Assembly (NCBI RefSeq): GCF_000198775.1
Contig: NC_014722.1
Coordinates: 209,765 to 273,764 of the forward strand
Direction of reading: 5' to 3'
Length of the DNA stretch: 64,000 nt
Source of the DNA: Mycetohabitans rhizoxinica HKI 454
Lineage (GTDB): Bacteria; Pseudomonadota; Gammaproteobacteria; Burkholderiales; Burkholderiaceae
Shown here: one piece after another, positions 28,476 to 38,509 of the stretch
Position numbering within the stretch: position 1 is the stretch's first letter
How the letters are laid out: each line of letters opens with the position of its first letter
The notes under the pieces: model-generated
Told to the model about the DNA's origin: nothing
Databases searched by the model: none
Seen by the model: only the letters and a program-made list of their open reading frames with translations
Program-made: the position numbers and the translations under genes

Positions 28476-29225
28476 GTGGCACAGACTGCAGACCTATCGA
28501 ACCCGATTCTAACTGGCAAGACAGCGTTAATCACCGGAGGCGCCCGTGGCCTCGGTGCGGCGATATGCGACGAGTTGGCACGCGCCGGCATGAACATCGT
28601 CGTGGCCGATCTTCATGAGGAGCAGGCGCGTGAAACCGCGGCTGAGTTGGGCCGGCACGGCGTCAAAGTCGTATGGCAACGGATTGACGTCAGCGACGAG
28701 GCCTCGGTGCAACAGGCCATGCACACGATACACGAGTCGGTGGGCGAGCTCGATGTGGTCGTGAACAACGCGGCGATTGATGTGACGGCCGCGATCGAGG
28801 AAGTGGAGGTCGCCGCGTGGCAGCGCGTGCTGATGACGAACCTGTTCGGCCCCTATCTAATATGCCGGGCGGTCGTGCCGATGATGAAGGCCCGAGGCGA
28901 CGGCCATATCGTCAACATCGCATCGACCGCTTCAAAACGCGCATGGCCGAACGCCTCCGCGTACCACGCGACGAAGTGGGGGCTGCTGGGCTTCTCGCAT
29001 GCGCTGCATGCGGAGCTGCGTCCAGCCGGGGTCCGTGTGTCGTCCATTGTGGCTGGCGGCATGCGCACACCGTTCTTGCTGGACCGATTCCCCGATATCG
29101 ACGTCGACACGCTGCAGCCACCCCAAAACGTGGCCGCGGCGGTACGGTTCGTGTTGACGCAGCCGCCCGGCACGGTGATCCCTGAAGTCATGGTGCTGCC
29201 AATGAAGGAAACGTCATGGCCGTAA
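28476..29225 (+). CDS. SDR-family oxidoreductase, first gene of the glycan cluster
   Basis: 249 aa. Cofactor site TGGARGLGAAI, NNAA motif, catalytic Ser near NIASTAS and Tyr/Lys in YHATKWGLLGF. GAAGGAG precedes the GTG start. It overlaps the next gene by 10 bp and opens a seven-gene operon, so it probably oxidises or reduces a sugar or sugar nucleotide. About 225 bp upstream has no gene and should hold the operon promoter. Confidence 0.85.
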   Translation: MAQTADLSNPILTGKTALITGGARGLGAAICDELARAGMNIVVADLHEEQARETAAELGRHGVKVVWQRIDVSDEASVQQAMHTIHESVGELDVVVNNAAIDVTAAIEEVEVAAWQRVLMTNLFGPYLICRAVVPMMKARGDGHIVNIASTASKRAWPNASAYHATKWGLLGFSHALHAELRPAGVRVSSIVAGGMRTPFLLDRFPDIDVDTLQPPQNVAAAVRFVLTQPPGTVIPEVMVLPMKETSWP

Positions 29226-29833
29226 CAGGAGCCGGCCGCGGCGCGGTGCTGTTGGACAAGGACGGCACATTGCTAAAAAACGTGCCCTACAATGTCGACC
29301 CGGCGCGCATGGTGCTGGCGCCGGGCGCCGCACAAGCACTACGCCGGCTTGGTGCACTGGGCATGCCACTCGCGGTGGTGTCGAACCAGCCCGGTGTGGC
29401 GCTTGGCTGTTTTCCCGAGGTGGCGCTGTGCGCCGTACGTGAGCGGCTTTGTGCGCTGTTTCGCGAGCACGGTGCAGTGCTCGCCGGGTTCTTCTATTGC
29501 CCGCACCATCCGAAGGGGGCGGTGGCGCACTACGCGATCGAATGCGATTGCCGTAAGCCGCGATCGGCGTTGCTGACGCAGGCCCTCGCGTTTCTGGACG
29601 CCACGCCGCAGTACAGTTGGATGGTCGGGGACATCCTCGATGATATCGAAGCGGGTCGTGGCGCAGGTTGTCGCACGATCCTGGTCGATTGCGGCAACGA
29701 AACTGAATGGCGGCGCAGCCCGCAGCGTGAGCCGGACTTCGTGGTCGAGCGGCTCGACGCCGCGGCCCACATCATCGCCGCGCAGCGCAACGACACGCCC
29801 GCCGAGAGGATCGGACAGGAGGCGGCAATATGA
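29216..29833 (+). CDS. GmhB-like HAD phosphatase (heptose bisphosphatase/histidinol-phosphatase family)
   Basis: 205 aa. HAD motif I is LLDKDGTLLKNVPYN, motif II SNQPGVALG. The zinc-binding loop CPHHP...CDCRKP is diagnostic of the GmhB/HisB-N group, and motif IV is MVGDILDDIEAG. GmhB removes the 7-phosphate from D-glycero-D-manno-heptose 1,7-bisphosphate. Here it lies next to two GT9 (heptosyltransferase-type) genes, which fits heptose chemistry. The core heptose genes hldE, hldD and gmhA are not in this window. Confidence 0.85.
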   Translation: MAVTGAGRGAVLLDKDGTLLKNVPYNVDPARMVLAPGAAQALRRLGALGMPLAVVSNQPGVALGCFPEVALCAVRERLCALFREHGAVLAGFFYCPHHPKGAVAHYAIECDCRKPRSALLTQALAFLDATPQYSWMVGDILDDIEAGRGAGCRTILVDCGNETEWRRSPQREPDFVVERLDAAAHIIAAQRNDTPAERIGQEAAI

Positions 29834-31020
29834 GCACAGGCTGGAGCAACGCGCGACGCATCCTGTGTGTGCGGCTCGACAACATGGGTGACGTGCTGAT
29901 GACCACGCCTGCGCTGCGCGCGCTCAAGGGTGATGACGGCCGTCGCCATCTGACGCTGCTCACCTCCAGCGTCGGCGCCGCGCTGGATGGGCACCTGCCG
30001 ATGGTTGACCAGGTGTGGGGATACGATGCACCGTGGGTTAAGCACCCGAATGCGTCGCCGGACGCCGCGCCGGATTTAGCGATGATCGAGCGACTGGCAG
30101 CCGGCCGGTTTGATGCCGCAGTCATCTTCACGGTCTACAGCCAAAGCCCGTTGCCGGCCGCGATGATGTGCTGGCTGGCGGGGATTCCGCTGCGCCTGGC
30201 GCACTGCCGCGAGAATCCGTACCGCTTGTTGACTGACCGCGTTGCGGAAACCGAGCCGCATCAGCGCGTTCGCCATGAAGTGGTCCGACAACTCGAACTG
30301 GTCCGCTCGATCGGTGCAACGACAACTCATTGGCAAATGGAATTTGCCTACAGCGAACAAGACCGATGGTCATTGCAGCGTCGGCTGCAGGCCGTCCGGC
30401 ACCAGCAAGGCGCGCCGTTCGCGCAGCCCGGTCACGGACACTGGTTGGTGGTTCACCCCGGGGCCAGCGCGCCGTCGCGACGCTGGCCTGCGGAGCGCTT
30501 CGGCGAAGTGGCTGCGCAACTCGCACCACAGTTCGACGCGGTTGCGGTGACCGGCAGCGCGGCGGAATCTGAGTTAGTCGACGCGGTATGCGCGCGTGCC
30601 GGTAAGCGCGCGGTGCCGCTGGCCGGCCAGTTGTCGCTGGGCGAGATGGGCGCGTTGGTCGGCACGGCGGATTTGTTGATTACCAACAACAGCGGGCCAG
30701 CGCATCTTGCCGCGGCCGTCGGCACGCCAGTCGTTGATCTCTATGCGTTGACCAACCCGCAACATACGCCATGGCGCGTGCCGCACCGCGTATTGTCCGT
30801 CGATGTTCCGTGCAAATACTGCTACCGCAGCGAGTGCAGCGAACCGGGACACCCATGCCTGACTGGCGTGGGGGTCGACGAGGTCGTCGCAGCTGCGCGC
30901 AGTTTGCTGGCCGGACACGATGCTGCCCAGGCTGAGCGCTGGGCCACATGTCGTTGGCAGCTGGGCAGCCCGTCCCCTGCCAACGTAATTCCAATCGCAA
31001 CCGCGATAGCGAGAGCCTGA
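29830..31020 (+). CDS. Glycosyltransferase family 9 (heptosyltransferase-type) protein
   Basis: 396 aa. N-terminal ILCVRLDNMGDVLMTTPALRAL is the GT9 acceptor-domain signature, VVHPGASAPSRRWPAERF is the donor-domain entry, and TNNSGPAHLAAAVGTPVVDLY is the nucleotide-sugar motif. A Cys-rich loop (CKYCYRSEC...GHPCL) near the end is usual in GT9 enzymes outside the LPS core. It starts within the preceding stop (ATGA), and two bases separate it from the carbamoyltransferase. Confidence 0.88.
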   Translation: MSTGWSNARRILCVRLDNMGDVLMTTPALRALKGDDGRRHLTLLTSSVGAALDGHLPMVDQVWGYDAPWVKHPNASPDAAPDLAMIERLAAGRFDAAVIFTVYSQSPLPAAMMCWLAGIPLRLAHCRENPYRLLTDRVAETEPHQRVRHEVVRQLELVRSIGATTTHWQMEFAYSEQDRWSLQRRLQAVRHQQGAPFAQPGHGHWLVVHPGASAPSRRWPAERFGEVAAQLAPQFDAVAVTGSAAESELVDAVCARAGKRAVPLAGQLSLGEMGALVGTADLLITNNSGPAHLAAAVGTPVVDLYALTNPQHTPWRVPHRVLSVDVPCKYCYRSECSEPGHPCLTGVGVDEVVAAARSLLAGHDAAQAERWATCRWQLGSPSPANVIPIATAIARA

Positions 31021-31022
31021 CC

Positions 31023-32777
31023 ATGCCAGACACCCGTACTCCACTTTATACCCTGGGGATCAATGCCGCATTCCACGACAGCGCCGCGTGCCTGGTGCGC
31101 GACGGCGTGGTGGTCGCCGCCGCCGAGGAGGAGCGTTTCACGCACATTAAGCATGGCAAGCGGCCGGTGCCGTTCTCAACGTGGGAATTGCCGTATCACG
31201 CGATCGACTACTGCCTGTCGGAAGCGGGTATCGTACTGCGCGACGTGCACCACGTCGCGTATTCCTATGACCCTTGGCTGCAAATCGATCGTGGGCAACA
31301 AGAGCCGGTGTTCACGTTGCCTTTGTCTCCGTCCGCTCATCGCAAGGCAAGCGGACACGTATCGCCTTGGGATCCGCTGTTCTTGTCTTACATCGTCAAC
31401 GCGCCGAGGCAGCTGGCCGACGGAGTGCCACACCATTTGAGCAAGCGCTGGCGCGGCGTCACGCCAGACGGTCCCTTTGAATGGCATTTCGTTGAGCACC
31501 ATTTGTCGCACGAGGCGAGTGCGTTCCTGGCTGCGCCGTTCCAGCGCTGCGCGGTGCTGACAATGGATGGCCGGGGCGAAAAAGCCACCACCAGCTACGG
31601 CGTGTTCGACGGACACCAGTATCGACGCATCAAACAGGTCAATCTGCCCAATTCATTGGGATTGCTTTACGAGCGAGTGACACGCTATCTCGGCTTCCTG
31701 CACTCGTCGGACGAGTACAAGGTGATGGCGCTCGCGTCGTTCGGCAAACCGGCCTACATGGACGCGATGCGCCGCCTCGTGCGCTATGTAGACAATGGCG
31801 ACTACGAAGTCGAGAGTATTGACCTCGTCTCGCTGTTTGGGCCAGCGCGCGAGCGTGGCGGCCCGCTCGAGCAGCGGCACTATGACATTGCCCATTCGTT
31901 GCAGGCGATGCTGGAAGAAGTCGTGCTGCGTATGGTGGAGTGGCTCGCACACACCACAGGGGAGAAGCAGCTTGCGATGGCAGGCGGCGTGGCGCTCAAT
32001 TGCGTCATGAACGCCAAGGTCCGGGACAGCGGGTACTTCGACGACGTATGGGTCCAGCCCGCCGCGGGCGATGCCGGCACGGCGTTAGGCGCCGCGCTGT
32101 GGACGGACTTCCAGCAGCGTGGCGTGCGCGACGGCAAAGCGATGGACCACGCGTACCTCGGTCCGGCGTACGACGAGGCGACCATCCAGGCCTTGCTGGA
32201 TGAGGCGCAACTGCCCTACCGACGGCTGGACGACGTGGCGGCCGAGACCGCCGCGTTGCTAGCCAAGAATCGGATCATCGGGTGGTTCCAAGGACGCATG
32301 GAGTTTGGTCCGCGTGCGCTGGGCGCCCGCTCAATTCTGGCTTCGCCGATCGACCCCGGCATGCAGCAGCGCCTGAACCGCATCAAGGATCGAGAGGATT
32401 TCCGTCCGGTGGCGCCCGCCGTACTAGAGGAAAAAGCGCACGAATGGTTTACCGCACGCAAGCCAGGTCGGCTGCATGCCCCATTCATGCTGTTCGTGTG
32501 CGACGTGGCGCCCGGCCGGGAAGAGGCCATTCCGGCGGTACGCCACGTCGATGGCACGGCGCGGGTACAAACAGTGAACGCGGATCAAAACCCGCTCTAC
32601 CACAGGCTGCTGACGGCGTTTAACCGGTTGACCGGTGTGCCGGTGCTGGTGAACACGTCGTTCAACACGCGCGGCAAGCCGGTCGTGTGCTCGCCACGTG
32701 ACGCGCTAGAGTGCTTCTGGACCTCGCCGCTCGATGCGCTGGTGATCGGCCCATTTCTGTTGGAGAAACGCCGATGA
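31023..32777 (+). CDS. NodU/CmcH-family O-carbamoyltransferase
   Basis: 584 aa. The N-terminal Kae1-like domain begins LGINAAFHDSAACLVRDG, with VEHHLSHEASAF and the AMP/metal-binding segment MDGRGEKATT. AMAGGVALNCVMNAK and the C-terminal catalytic domain (GRMEFGPRALGARSILA, EDFRPVAPAV, VNTSFNTRGKPVV) are complete. It uses carbamoyl phosphate and ATP to carbamoylate a sugar hydroxyl, as in Nod factors, antibiotics and carbamoyl-heptose of some LPS cores. It sits among glycosyltransferases with 4-bp overlaps. Confidence 0.92.
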   Translation: MPDTRTPLYTLGINAAFHDSAACLVRDGVVVAAAEEERFTHIKHGKRPVPFSTWELPYHAIDYCLSEAGIVLRDVHHVAYSYDPWLQIDRGQQEPVFTLPLSPSAHRKASGHVSPWDPLFLSYIVNAPRQLADGVPHHLSKRWRGVTPDGPFEWHFVEHHLSHEASAFLAAPFQRCAVLTMDGRGEKATTSYGVFDGHQYRRIKQVNLPNSLGLLYERVTRYLGFLHSSDEYKVMALASFGKPAYMDAMRRLVRYVDNGDYEVESIDLVSLFGPARERGGPLEQRHYDIAHSLQAMLEEVVLRMVEWLAHTTGEKQLAMAGGVALNCVMNAKVRDSGYFDDVWVQPAAGDAGTALGAALWTDFQQRGVRDGKAMDHAYLGPAYDEATIQALLDEAQLPYRRLDDVAAETAALLAKNRIIGWFQGRMEFGPRALGARSILASPIDPGMQQRLNRIKDREDFRPVAPAVLEEKAHEWFTARKPGRLHAPFMLFVCDVAPGREEAIPAVRHVDGTARVQTVNADQNPLYHRLLTAFNRLTGVPVLVNTSFNTRGKPVVCSPRDALECFWTSPLDALVIGPFLLEKRR

Positions 32778-33781
32778 CCGACGCCCCGGACACGGCATCG
32801 CGGATCAGGGTGTCGGTGGTCGTGCCAACCTATCGACGTCCTGATCTGCTGTCACGGTGCTTGGACGCGCTGTGTGCACAGGTGTTCGATCCGAGCACCT
32901 TCGAAATACTTGTGGTCGATGACGACCGCGCGCGTCACAGCGCGAAAGACGTGGTTCACGCGTTCGCGCAACGCAGTGACGGCAGGCCACGCGTGCGCTA
33001 TATTCCGGCCTGGCGCACCCGCGGCCCGGCGGGTGCGCGTAACGCGGGCTGGTGCAGCGCACAAGGCGCGATTATCGCGTTTACCGACGACGATACGATT
33101 GCGGACCCGATGTGGCTACGGCAAGGGTGTGATGCGTTGATGCGCGATCCGATGGCCTGCGCGGTTGCGGGACGCATCGAAGTGCCGCTTGGCGATGCGC
33201 CGACCGATTACGAGCGCGATGCCAGCGGCTTGGCGCATGCCGAATTCGCGACAGCAAACTGCTTCGTGCGCCGCGACGCGCTCGTGCAAGTGGGCGGATT
33301 CGACGAGCGCTTCACTCGCGCTTGGCGTGAGGACGCTGACCTGATGTTCATGCTGCGCGAGCAGGTCGGGCCCATTATCGACGCACCGCAGGCTCGGGTC
33401 CTGCATCCGATACGCCCAGCCCATTGGGGCGTAAGCATTGGCCAGCAGTCCAAAGTGTTCTTCGATGCGTTGCTCTATAAGAAGCATCGACGCGTGTACC
33501 GCCAGCATATCCGTCGGGTGCCACCCTGGCATTACTACATCGCCGTGGCGGCGTTGCTCTTGGCTGCGGTATTGCTTGGCACCGGGCAGCGTGTCGCGGG
33601 CAGCGTGGCGCTGGGTATCTGGGCGGCGGTGACCCTCTGGTTTTGCTGGCGGCGGTTGCGCGGCACCTCACGCGCGGCCTCCCATATTGCCGAAATGATC
33701 GTCACGTCAATGGCAATCCCGCCGGTATCGCTGTATTGGCGGCTGCGCGGCGCGCTTCACTTCAAGGTGCTTTTTCTATGA
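32774..33781 (+). CDS. Glycosyltransferase family 2, membrane-anchored
   Basis: 335 aa. A GT-A catalytic domain covers residues 10-240: VVVPTYRRPDLL, VVDDD, RGPAGARNAGW, the DxD FTDDDT and the acceptor-site WREDADL. Two C-terminal transmembrane helices follow (AVAALLLAAVLLG and VALGIWAAVTLW), so it acts at the cytoplasmic face of the inner membrane. The ATGA overlap with the carbamoyltransferase and the 4-bp overlap with the next GT9 show one operon. Confidence 0.88.
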   Translation: MTDAPDTASRIRVSVVVPTYRRPDLLSRCLDALCAQVFDPSTFEILVVDDDRARHSAKDVVHAFAQRSDGRPRVRYIPAWRTRGPAGARNAGWCSAQGAIIAFTDDDTIADPMWLRQGCDALMRDPMACAVAGRIEVPLGDAPTDYERDASGLAHAEFATANCFVRRDALVQVGGFDERFTRAWREDADLMFMLREQVGPIIDAPQARVLHPIRPAHWGVSIGQQSKVFFDALLYKKHRRVYRQHIRRVPPWHYYIAVAALLLAAVLLGTGQRVAGSVALGIWAAVTLWFCWRRLRGTSRAASHIAEMIVTSMAIPPVSLYWRLRGALHFKVLFL

Positions 33782-34893
33782 CACCCGATACAGTGGAACC
33801 AGCCGGCGAGGCAAGGCGCGAGCCTGCCGGGCACGCGAGCATCGCGGTATTTCGCGCGTTGCAGCTGGGTGACATGTTGTGTGCGGTGCCCGCGCTGCGT
33901 GCGCTGCGGCGTGGCGAGCCCCATGCCAGGATCACGCTAATCGGCTTGCCGTGGGCGGAGCAATTCGCGCAGCGCTTTGCCGAGTACATCGATGACTTCC
34001 TGCCGTTTCCGGGTGCGCCCGGATTAGCTGAGCAGCCGGCCGATGCGGCGCGCCTTGCGGCGTTCTTCGAGCAATGCCGCGCCCGGCGTTTCGATCTGGC
34101 GATCCAGTTGCATGGTAGCGGCACGCATACCAACCGTATCGTCGCCCAGCTGGGCGCAGCCCAAACGGCCGGATTTATGCCGGCGCCCGGCGACGGGGCA
34201 GCGGGCGGCACGGCGCACCCGCTTGACAAGACGATCCCATGGCCCGAGTCGGTCCCTGAGATCATCCGCTATACGCGGCTGACGCAGGCACTAGGCTATG
34301 GCGATTGGGGCGAGCACTTGGCATTTCCGCTCACTCGGCTCGACCATGCAGCATGCCGCGCACTTTGCGAGCAGCACGAATTGCCGTCACAACAGTTCGC
34401 GGTCTTTCATCCCGGCGCACGGATGCCATCCCGGCGCTGGCCAGCACAGCGGTTTGCGTCGGTGGCCAACTGGCTGTCGCAACGCGGCATACGCATCGTC
34501 GTGACCGGTACGGCATCCGAGGCAACGCTCGCCGACGAACTGGCCCACCGGCTCGATGTGCCGTGTGTCAATTTGTGTGGGCGTACGTCACTCGGCGTAA
34601 TGGCCGCCTTGATCGGGCGAAGCAAGGTGCTCGTATGCAATGACACCGGGGTGTCACATATTGCGGCGGCATTGCGCACGCCCAGTGTGGTGATCGCCTG
34701 CGGCAGCGATGTCGCCCGATGGGCGCCGCTGGATCGGGAACGCCATCATGTATTGGCTAACTATCCACCATGCAGGCCGTGCATGTTCGACGTCTGTCCG
34801 TACCAGCACGCATGCGCGACAGCGATCGACGTACGGGATGTTACGCATCAACTCGAGCAAATGTTCGAATCGGAGGCTTACAATGCCGCATAA
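33778..34893 (+). CDS. Second GT9 (heptosyltransferase-type) glycosyltransferase
   Basis: 371 aa. IAVFRALQLGDMLCAVPALRAL, FHPGARMPSRRWPAQRFA and CNDTGVSHIAAALRTPSVV are the GT9 signatures in the usual order. A late Cys cluster (CRPCMFDVCPYQHAC) mirrors that of the first GT9. The two are clearly different proteins and probably add successive residues. It overlaps the next gene by 11 bp. Confidence 0.88.
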   Translation: MTPDTVEPAGEARREPAGHASIAVFRALQLGDMLCAVPALRALRRGEPHARITLIGLPWAEQFAQRFAEYIDDFLPFPGAPGLAEQPADAARLAAFFEQCRARRFDLAIQLHGSGTHTNRIVAQLGAAQTAGFMPAPGDGAAGGTAHPLDKTIPWPESVPEIIRYTRLTQALGYGDWGEHLAFPLTRLDHAACRALCEQHELPSQQFAVFHPGARMPSRRWPAQRFASVANWLSQRGIRIVVTGTASEATLADELAHRLDVPCVNLCGRTSLGVMAALIGRSKVLVCNDTGVSHIAAALRTPSVVIACGSDVARWAPLDRERHHVLANYPPCRPCMFDVCPYQHACATAIDVRDVTHQLEQMFESEAYNAA

Positions 34894-35833
34894 ACGTTTG
34901 CGGGTGCTTACTTGGCACGTTCACGGAAATTACCTCTATTATTTGTCGCAGACGCCGCACGACTTCTATGTCGTGACTAAGCCCGGCTCGCCGCCCGGCT
35001 ATGGCGGCTGCGCAGGAAATCTGCCGTGGGGCCCCAATATGCACGAGGTGCCGTACGATCAGGTACACGCGGCTTCGTTCGACTGCGTGCTGTACCAGCA
35101 CCATAAGCACTATGTCGAAGACCGGCAACACGCACTCAGCGAAGCACAGCGGCAATTGCCAGCACTTTTTGTCGAACACGACCCACCGCGCGAGCATCCG
35201 ACCGATACATTGCATCCGGTTCAGGATCCAAATGTCCTGTTGGTGCACGTCACGCCGTTCAATGCGCTGATGTGGGACAACGGCGTGACCCCCACGCGCG
35301 TAATCGAGCACGGCGTGCTGCTGCCGGACGGCGTCGCATACCGCGGCACGCTGGCCAAGGGGGTGACGGTCGTCAATCATCTGCGCAAGCGCGGCCGGCG
35401 CCTGGGCGCAGATGTATTTGAGGCGGTACGCGAGGCAGTGCCATTGGATCTAGTCGGGATGGGGTCCACCGAACTGGGCGGCATCGGCGAAATCCCGAAC
35501 TTAGCATTGCCTGGTTTCGTTGCGGATTATCGCTTCTTCTTCAACCCGATCCGCTATACGAGCCTGGGCTTGGCAGTGGTCGAGGCGATGATGCTTGGCT
35601 CGCCGATCATTGCGCTGGCAACCACTGAGATGGCGCAGGTCGTGCGCAGTGGCCACAACGGCGTAGCCGATACGCGGCCCGCCGTATTGGTCGACACCAT
35701 GCACCACTTGCTCAAAGACCCGGTGCTGGCCCGCCAGTGGGGTGACGCCGCACGGCGCGATGCACAGGAGCGGTTCAACATTGCGCGCTTTACCGCTGAC
35801 TGGGACCGCGCGCTGCGCGACGTCGCCACGTAA
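34883..35833 (+). CDS. GT4-like glycosyltransferase
   Basis: 316 aa. The N-terminus LRVLTWHVHGNYLYYLSQ and the C-terminal part YTSLGLAVVEAMMLGSPIIA (the E-x7-E-type donor motif) place it in the GT4/GT1 GT-B class. The middle (VEHDPPREHP...VTPFNALMW) is Pro/His-rich and resembles enzymes of cyanobacterial and Burkholderia glycan clusters. Last gene of the + strand operon; the next gene converges after only 29 bp. Confidence 0.8.
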   Translation: MPHKRLRVLTWHVHGNYLYYLSQTPHDFYVVTKPGSPPGYGGCAGNLPWGPNMHEVPYDQVHAASFDCVLYQHHKHYVEDRQHALSEAQRQLPALFVEHDPPREHPTDTLHPVQDPNVLLVHVTPFNALMWDNGVTPTRVIEHGVLLPDGVAYRGTLAKGVTVVNHLRKRGRRLGADVFEAVREAVPLDLVGMGSTELGGIGEIPNLALPGFVADYRFFFNPIRYTSLGLAVVEAMMLGSPIIALATTEMAQVVRSGHNGVADTRPAVLVDTMHHLLKDPVLARQWGDAARRDAQERFNIARFTADWDRALRDVAT

Positions 35834-35862
35834 GGCCGCCGCGTGAGGCGGGCAAGCGGCCG

Positions 35863-36750
35863 CTATTCGCGGGCTGCGGCCGCCTCAACGCAGCGGCGCA
35901 TCTGATCAACGTGCGGCGGGATTACGCGGCGCTCGCTAAATACCCATCTCAGCCCGCGCAGCGTCTGCCACCAGCCCGTCACGCCGCCGCCTTCCCGCCA
36001 TACGCGCGGTGCCAATTGCAGCGTGCGCTGCAACGCGGCGCCGGCCGGAAGACGCAGCCAGGCGGCCCATACGGCGTTGCGCGCCAGCAGGCTGCGTCGC
36101 CGGCCCGCATCGCGCACCGGTGACGGATAGTGGCACACGGTCAATTGTGGAACGTACACGAGTGACCATCCGGCACTAGCCAAATCGAGTGCCAACACCG
36201 CTTCTTCACCGCCGATGAATAAGCGTGGATGGTAGCCGCCGGCCGCCAGAAACGCGTCGGTGCGAAAAGCGGTAGCTCCCGCAAGCAGGCCCAGGATCGG
36301 TGGACCGGGAAGGGCGCAAGGCGGCACGATCGGGCTGGTGCGCATCAGCTCGCACACCGGATCCTCACAACGCTGCGGACCCACCAGCACGCGCGCGGTC
36401 AAGGAAACGACTTGTGGATAAGCGTCCAGCAGATCGGCGGCCAGCGATAGCGAGCCGGGCTCCCACCATGTGTCATCGTCGCAAAAGGCAATGTAGCGGG
36501 TACGCGCGGCGGCCGCGCCGAGATTACGGCCAGCAGCGCCGAGATTGCCCGGCGCCTGGATCAGCGTGACATGCGCGAAGCGCTGCGCGACCCATTGCGC
36601 AGTGCCGTCACGCGAATCATTGTCCACTACGATAATCGGCACGCGCTCGGGTAGCGCAGTCAGGTGGGTCAACGTCCGGGCCAACTCGTCGCGGCGCCGG
36701 TACGTGAGCACGATTACCGTGATGCGGTTCTCGGGGTGCGGGCTGTCCAT
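35863..36750 (-). CDS. Glycosyltransferase family 2
   Basis: 295 aa starting MDSPHPENRITVIVLTYRRR. GT-A features are VVDNDSRDGT, NLGAAGRNLGA, the DxD FCDDDTWW and the acceptor-site region FIGGEEAVLAL. No membrane helix is evident. The ATG at 36750 is 8 bp after the PIG-L stop; longer readings run through that gene. Last gene of the minus-strand operon. Confidence 0.85.
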   Translation of the reverse strand: MDSPHPENRITVIVLTYRRRDELARTLTHLTALPERVPIIVVDNDSRDGTAQWVAQRFAHVTLIQAPGNLGAAGRNLGAAAARTRYIAFCDDDTWWEPGSLSLAADLLDAYPQVVSLTARVLVGPQRCEDPVCELMRTSPIVPPCALPGPPILGLLAGATAFRTDAFLAAGGYHPRLFIGGEEAVLALDLASAGWSLVYVPQLTVCHYPSPVRDAGRRRSLLARNAVWAAWLRLPAGAALQRTLQLAPRVWREGGGVTGWWQTLRGLRWVFSERRVIPPHVDQMRRCVEAAAARE

Positions 36751-36758
36751 CGACGCGC

Positions 36759-37451
36759 TCACGATGCCGCAGGAACACGCTGCAACCGCCAGTAGCACTC
36801 CGCGCGCTCGAGGTCGAGCAGTGTATCGGGCCTGAACAACGCGACCTGGCTCCGGTACGCTCGCACGGCCTGGGCTTTCGCGCGCGCGCTGCCGTCGGAT
36901 GCGTCCTCGTCCACCAGCGCCGCCGGTTGCGCTGTCCAACCTTGCGCCTTCCAGTGCGCCAGCCGTTGCTCCATCAGGCCCTCCTTGCGCCGATACAGTG
37001 CCTCCTCATAAAAGAACCAGCGTCGGGTAGTGGGCTGCTCGCCAAGCAGCGCCAGCATCGCGCGCTGTACCCGGAGATGGTCACGGTGAAACAAGCCGGC
37101 CGGCGCCAGCACCCCCCTCTGCGCATGCGCATCCAGCAGCGAGCGAAGCGCGTCGAGCAACGCCTCGTCGGGTACGGCGCACTCGTACTGATCATCCAGG
37201 AAATCTAGCCAATGAGGTTCGGCGCGAAGAATCGACAGCGCGTGTCGGTCCTCCACGCGACGAGCCTGCATGGCTTCTTGCGCAGAATCGAAGCCCGCGT
37301 CGCGGTCCCACGGCGGCGCCGGCATGGCGCGGGGCGGTATGCCGGCGAAGACGGTCGCGACAATCGAGCCGGGTGCCTGGGCAAGCAGCCGGCCGCATCC
37401 AAACACCGCATCGTCCAGATGCGGCGAAATAACCAGCCAGCGCTCAGTCAT
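36759..37451 (-). CDS. PIG-L/LmbE-family N-deacetylase
   Basis: 230 aa. The zinc motif [12 protein letters not shown] is the PHxDD variant, and the second metal His is in [13 protein letters not shown]. Family members deacetylate GlcNAc-linked substrates (GlcNAc-PI, bacillithiol and mycothiol precursors, teicoplanin and septacidin intermediates). The ATG overlaps the stop of the decarboxylase gene (ATGA). Its presence implies that an N-acetyl-amino sugar in the glycan is converted to a free amine. Confidence 0.87.
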   Translation of the reverse strand: MTERWLVISPHLDDAVFGCGRLLAQAPGSIVATVFAGIPPRAMPAPPWDRDAGFDSAQEAMQARRVEDRHALSILRAEPHWLDFLDDQYECAVPDEALLDALRSLLDAHAQRGVLAPAGLFHRDHLRVQRAMLALLGEQPTTRRWFFYEEALYRRKEGLMEQRLAHWKAQGWTAQPAALVDEDASDGSARAKAQAVRAYRSQVALFRPDTLLDLERAECYWRLQRVPAAS

Positions 37452-38509
37452 GCTCGTGCCTGCTGCGCCGGTTCGCCGGCCTGCGCGGAATGTGCATGCG
37501 CGTCGGATATCGCGCAGCCTGCCTCGGCAGGCGTGCCGCCGTGCGGCCGATAAACACGCAACGCGGCACGTTGGACGAAATAGCGGACAGTACGTGTGAG
37601 TCCATCCGCCAGCGTCGTGGTCGGCGACCAGCCGAGGCGCCGCGCGGCGAGCGTCAGGTCCGGGCAACGTTGCCGCGGATCATCCGCCGGGAGCGGTGCA
37701 TATCGGACAGGCACGCGGGCCCCGGTCACACGGATGACCTCGCGGGCGATCTCGCCGATCGTCACTTCAGCGGCGTTGCCCAGATTGACCGGCTCCGCAA
37801 ACGGGCTCGGTGCCTCCATCAGGCGGATTAAGCCGTCGACCAAATCGTCCACGTAGCAAAACGAGCGGGTTTGAGTCCCATCGCCGTAGACGGTCAGCGC
37901 TTCGCCGGCCAACGCCTGGGTGATGAAATTCGACACCACGCGCCCGTCGGCCGGATGCATGCGGGGGCCGTACGTGTTGAAGATCCGCGCGATGCGGATA
38001 TCGACGCGATGCTGCCGATAGTAATCGGCGAACAGGGTCTCGGCGCACCGCTTGCCTTCGTCATAGCACGAACGCACCCCGATCGGATTGACATTGCCCC
38101 AATACTGCTCACGCTGTGGATGCATCGACGGGTCGCCATAGACCTCGCTGGTCGACGCTTGCAGGATACGCGCCTTCACGCGCTTGGCCAGCCCGAGCAG
38201 GTTGATCGCGCCGTGCACGCTGGTCTTGGTGGTTTGGACCGGGTCCTGCTGATAGTGGACCGGGGAGGCGGGACACGCGAGGTTATAGATTTCGTCAACC
38301 TCGACGTACAACGGGAACGTCACATCGTGACGCATCATCTCAAAATTCGGCGCATCGAGCAGATGGGCGATGTTGTCCTTGGTGCCAGTATAAAAGTTAT
38401 CCACGCATAGCACATCGTGGCCGGCCGTTACCAAGCGCTCGCACAAATGTGAGCCAAGAAAGCCGGCGCCGCCGGTGACCAAAATCCGCTTGCGGCCATA
38501 TTCTTTCAT
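37448..38509 (-). CDS. UDP-glucuronate decarboxylase (UDP-xylose synthase)-type epimerase
   Basis: 353 aa extended SDR. The NAD site is [15 protein letters not shown], the catalytic Tyr/Lys are in [11 protein letters not shown], and the UXS signatures [22 protein letters not shown] and [10 protein letters not shown] are present. It converts UDP-glucuronate to UDP-xylose, so the cluster can make a pentose donor. About 40 Ala/His-rich residues at the C-terminus exceed the family length. It overlaps the GT4 stop by one base. Confidence 0.88.
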   Translation of the reverse strand: MKEYGRKRILVTGGAGFLGSHLCERLVTAGHDVLCVDNFYTGTKDNIAHLLDAPNFEMMRHDVTFPLYVEVDEIYNLACPASPVHYQQDPVQTTKTSVHGAINLLGLAKRVKARILQASTSEVYGDPSMHPQREQYWGNVNPIGVRSCYDEGKRCAETLFADYYRQHRVDIRIARIFNTYGPRMHPADGRVVSNFITQALAGEALTVYGDGTQTRSFCYVDDLVDGLIRLMEAPSPFAEPVNLGNAAEVTIGEIAREVIRVTGARVPVRYAPLPADDPRQRCPDLTLAARRLGWSPTTTLADGLTRTVRYFVQRAALRVYRPHGGTPAEAGCAISDAHAHSAQAGEPAQQARA

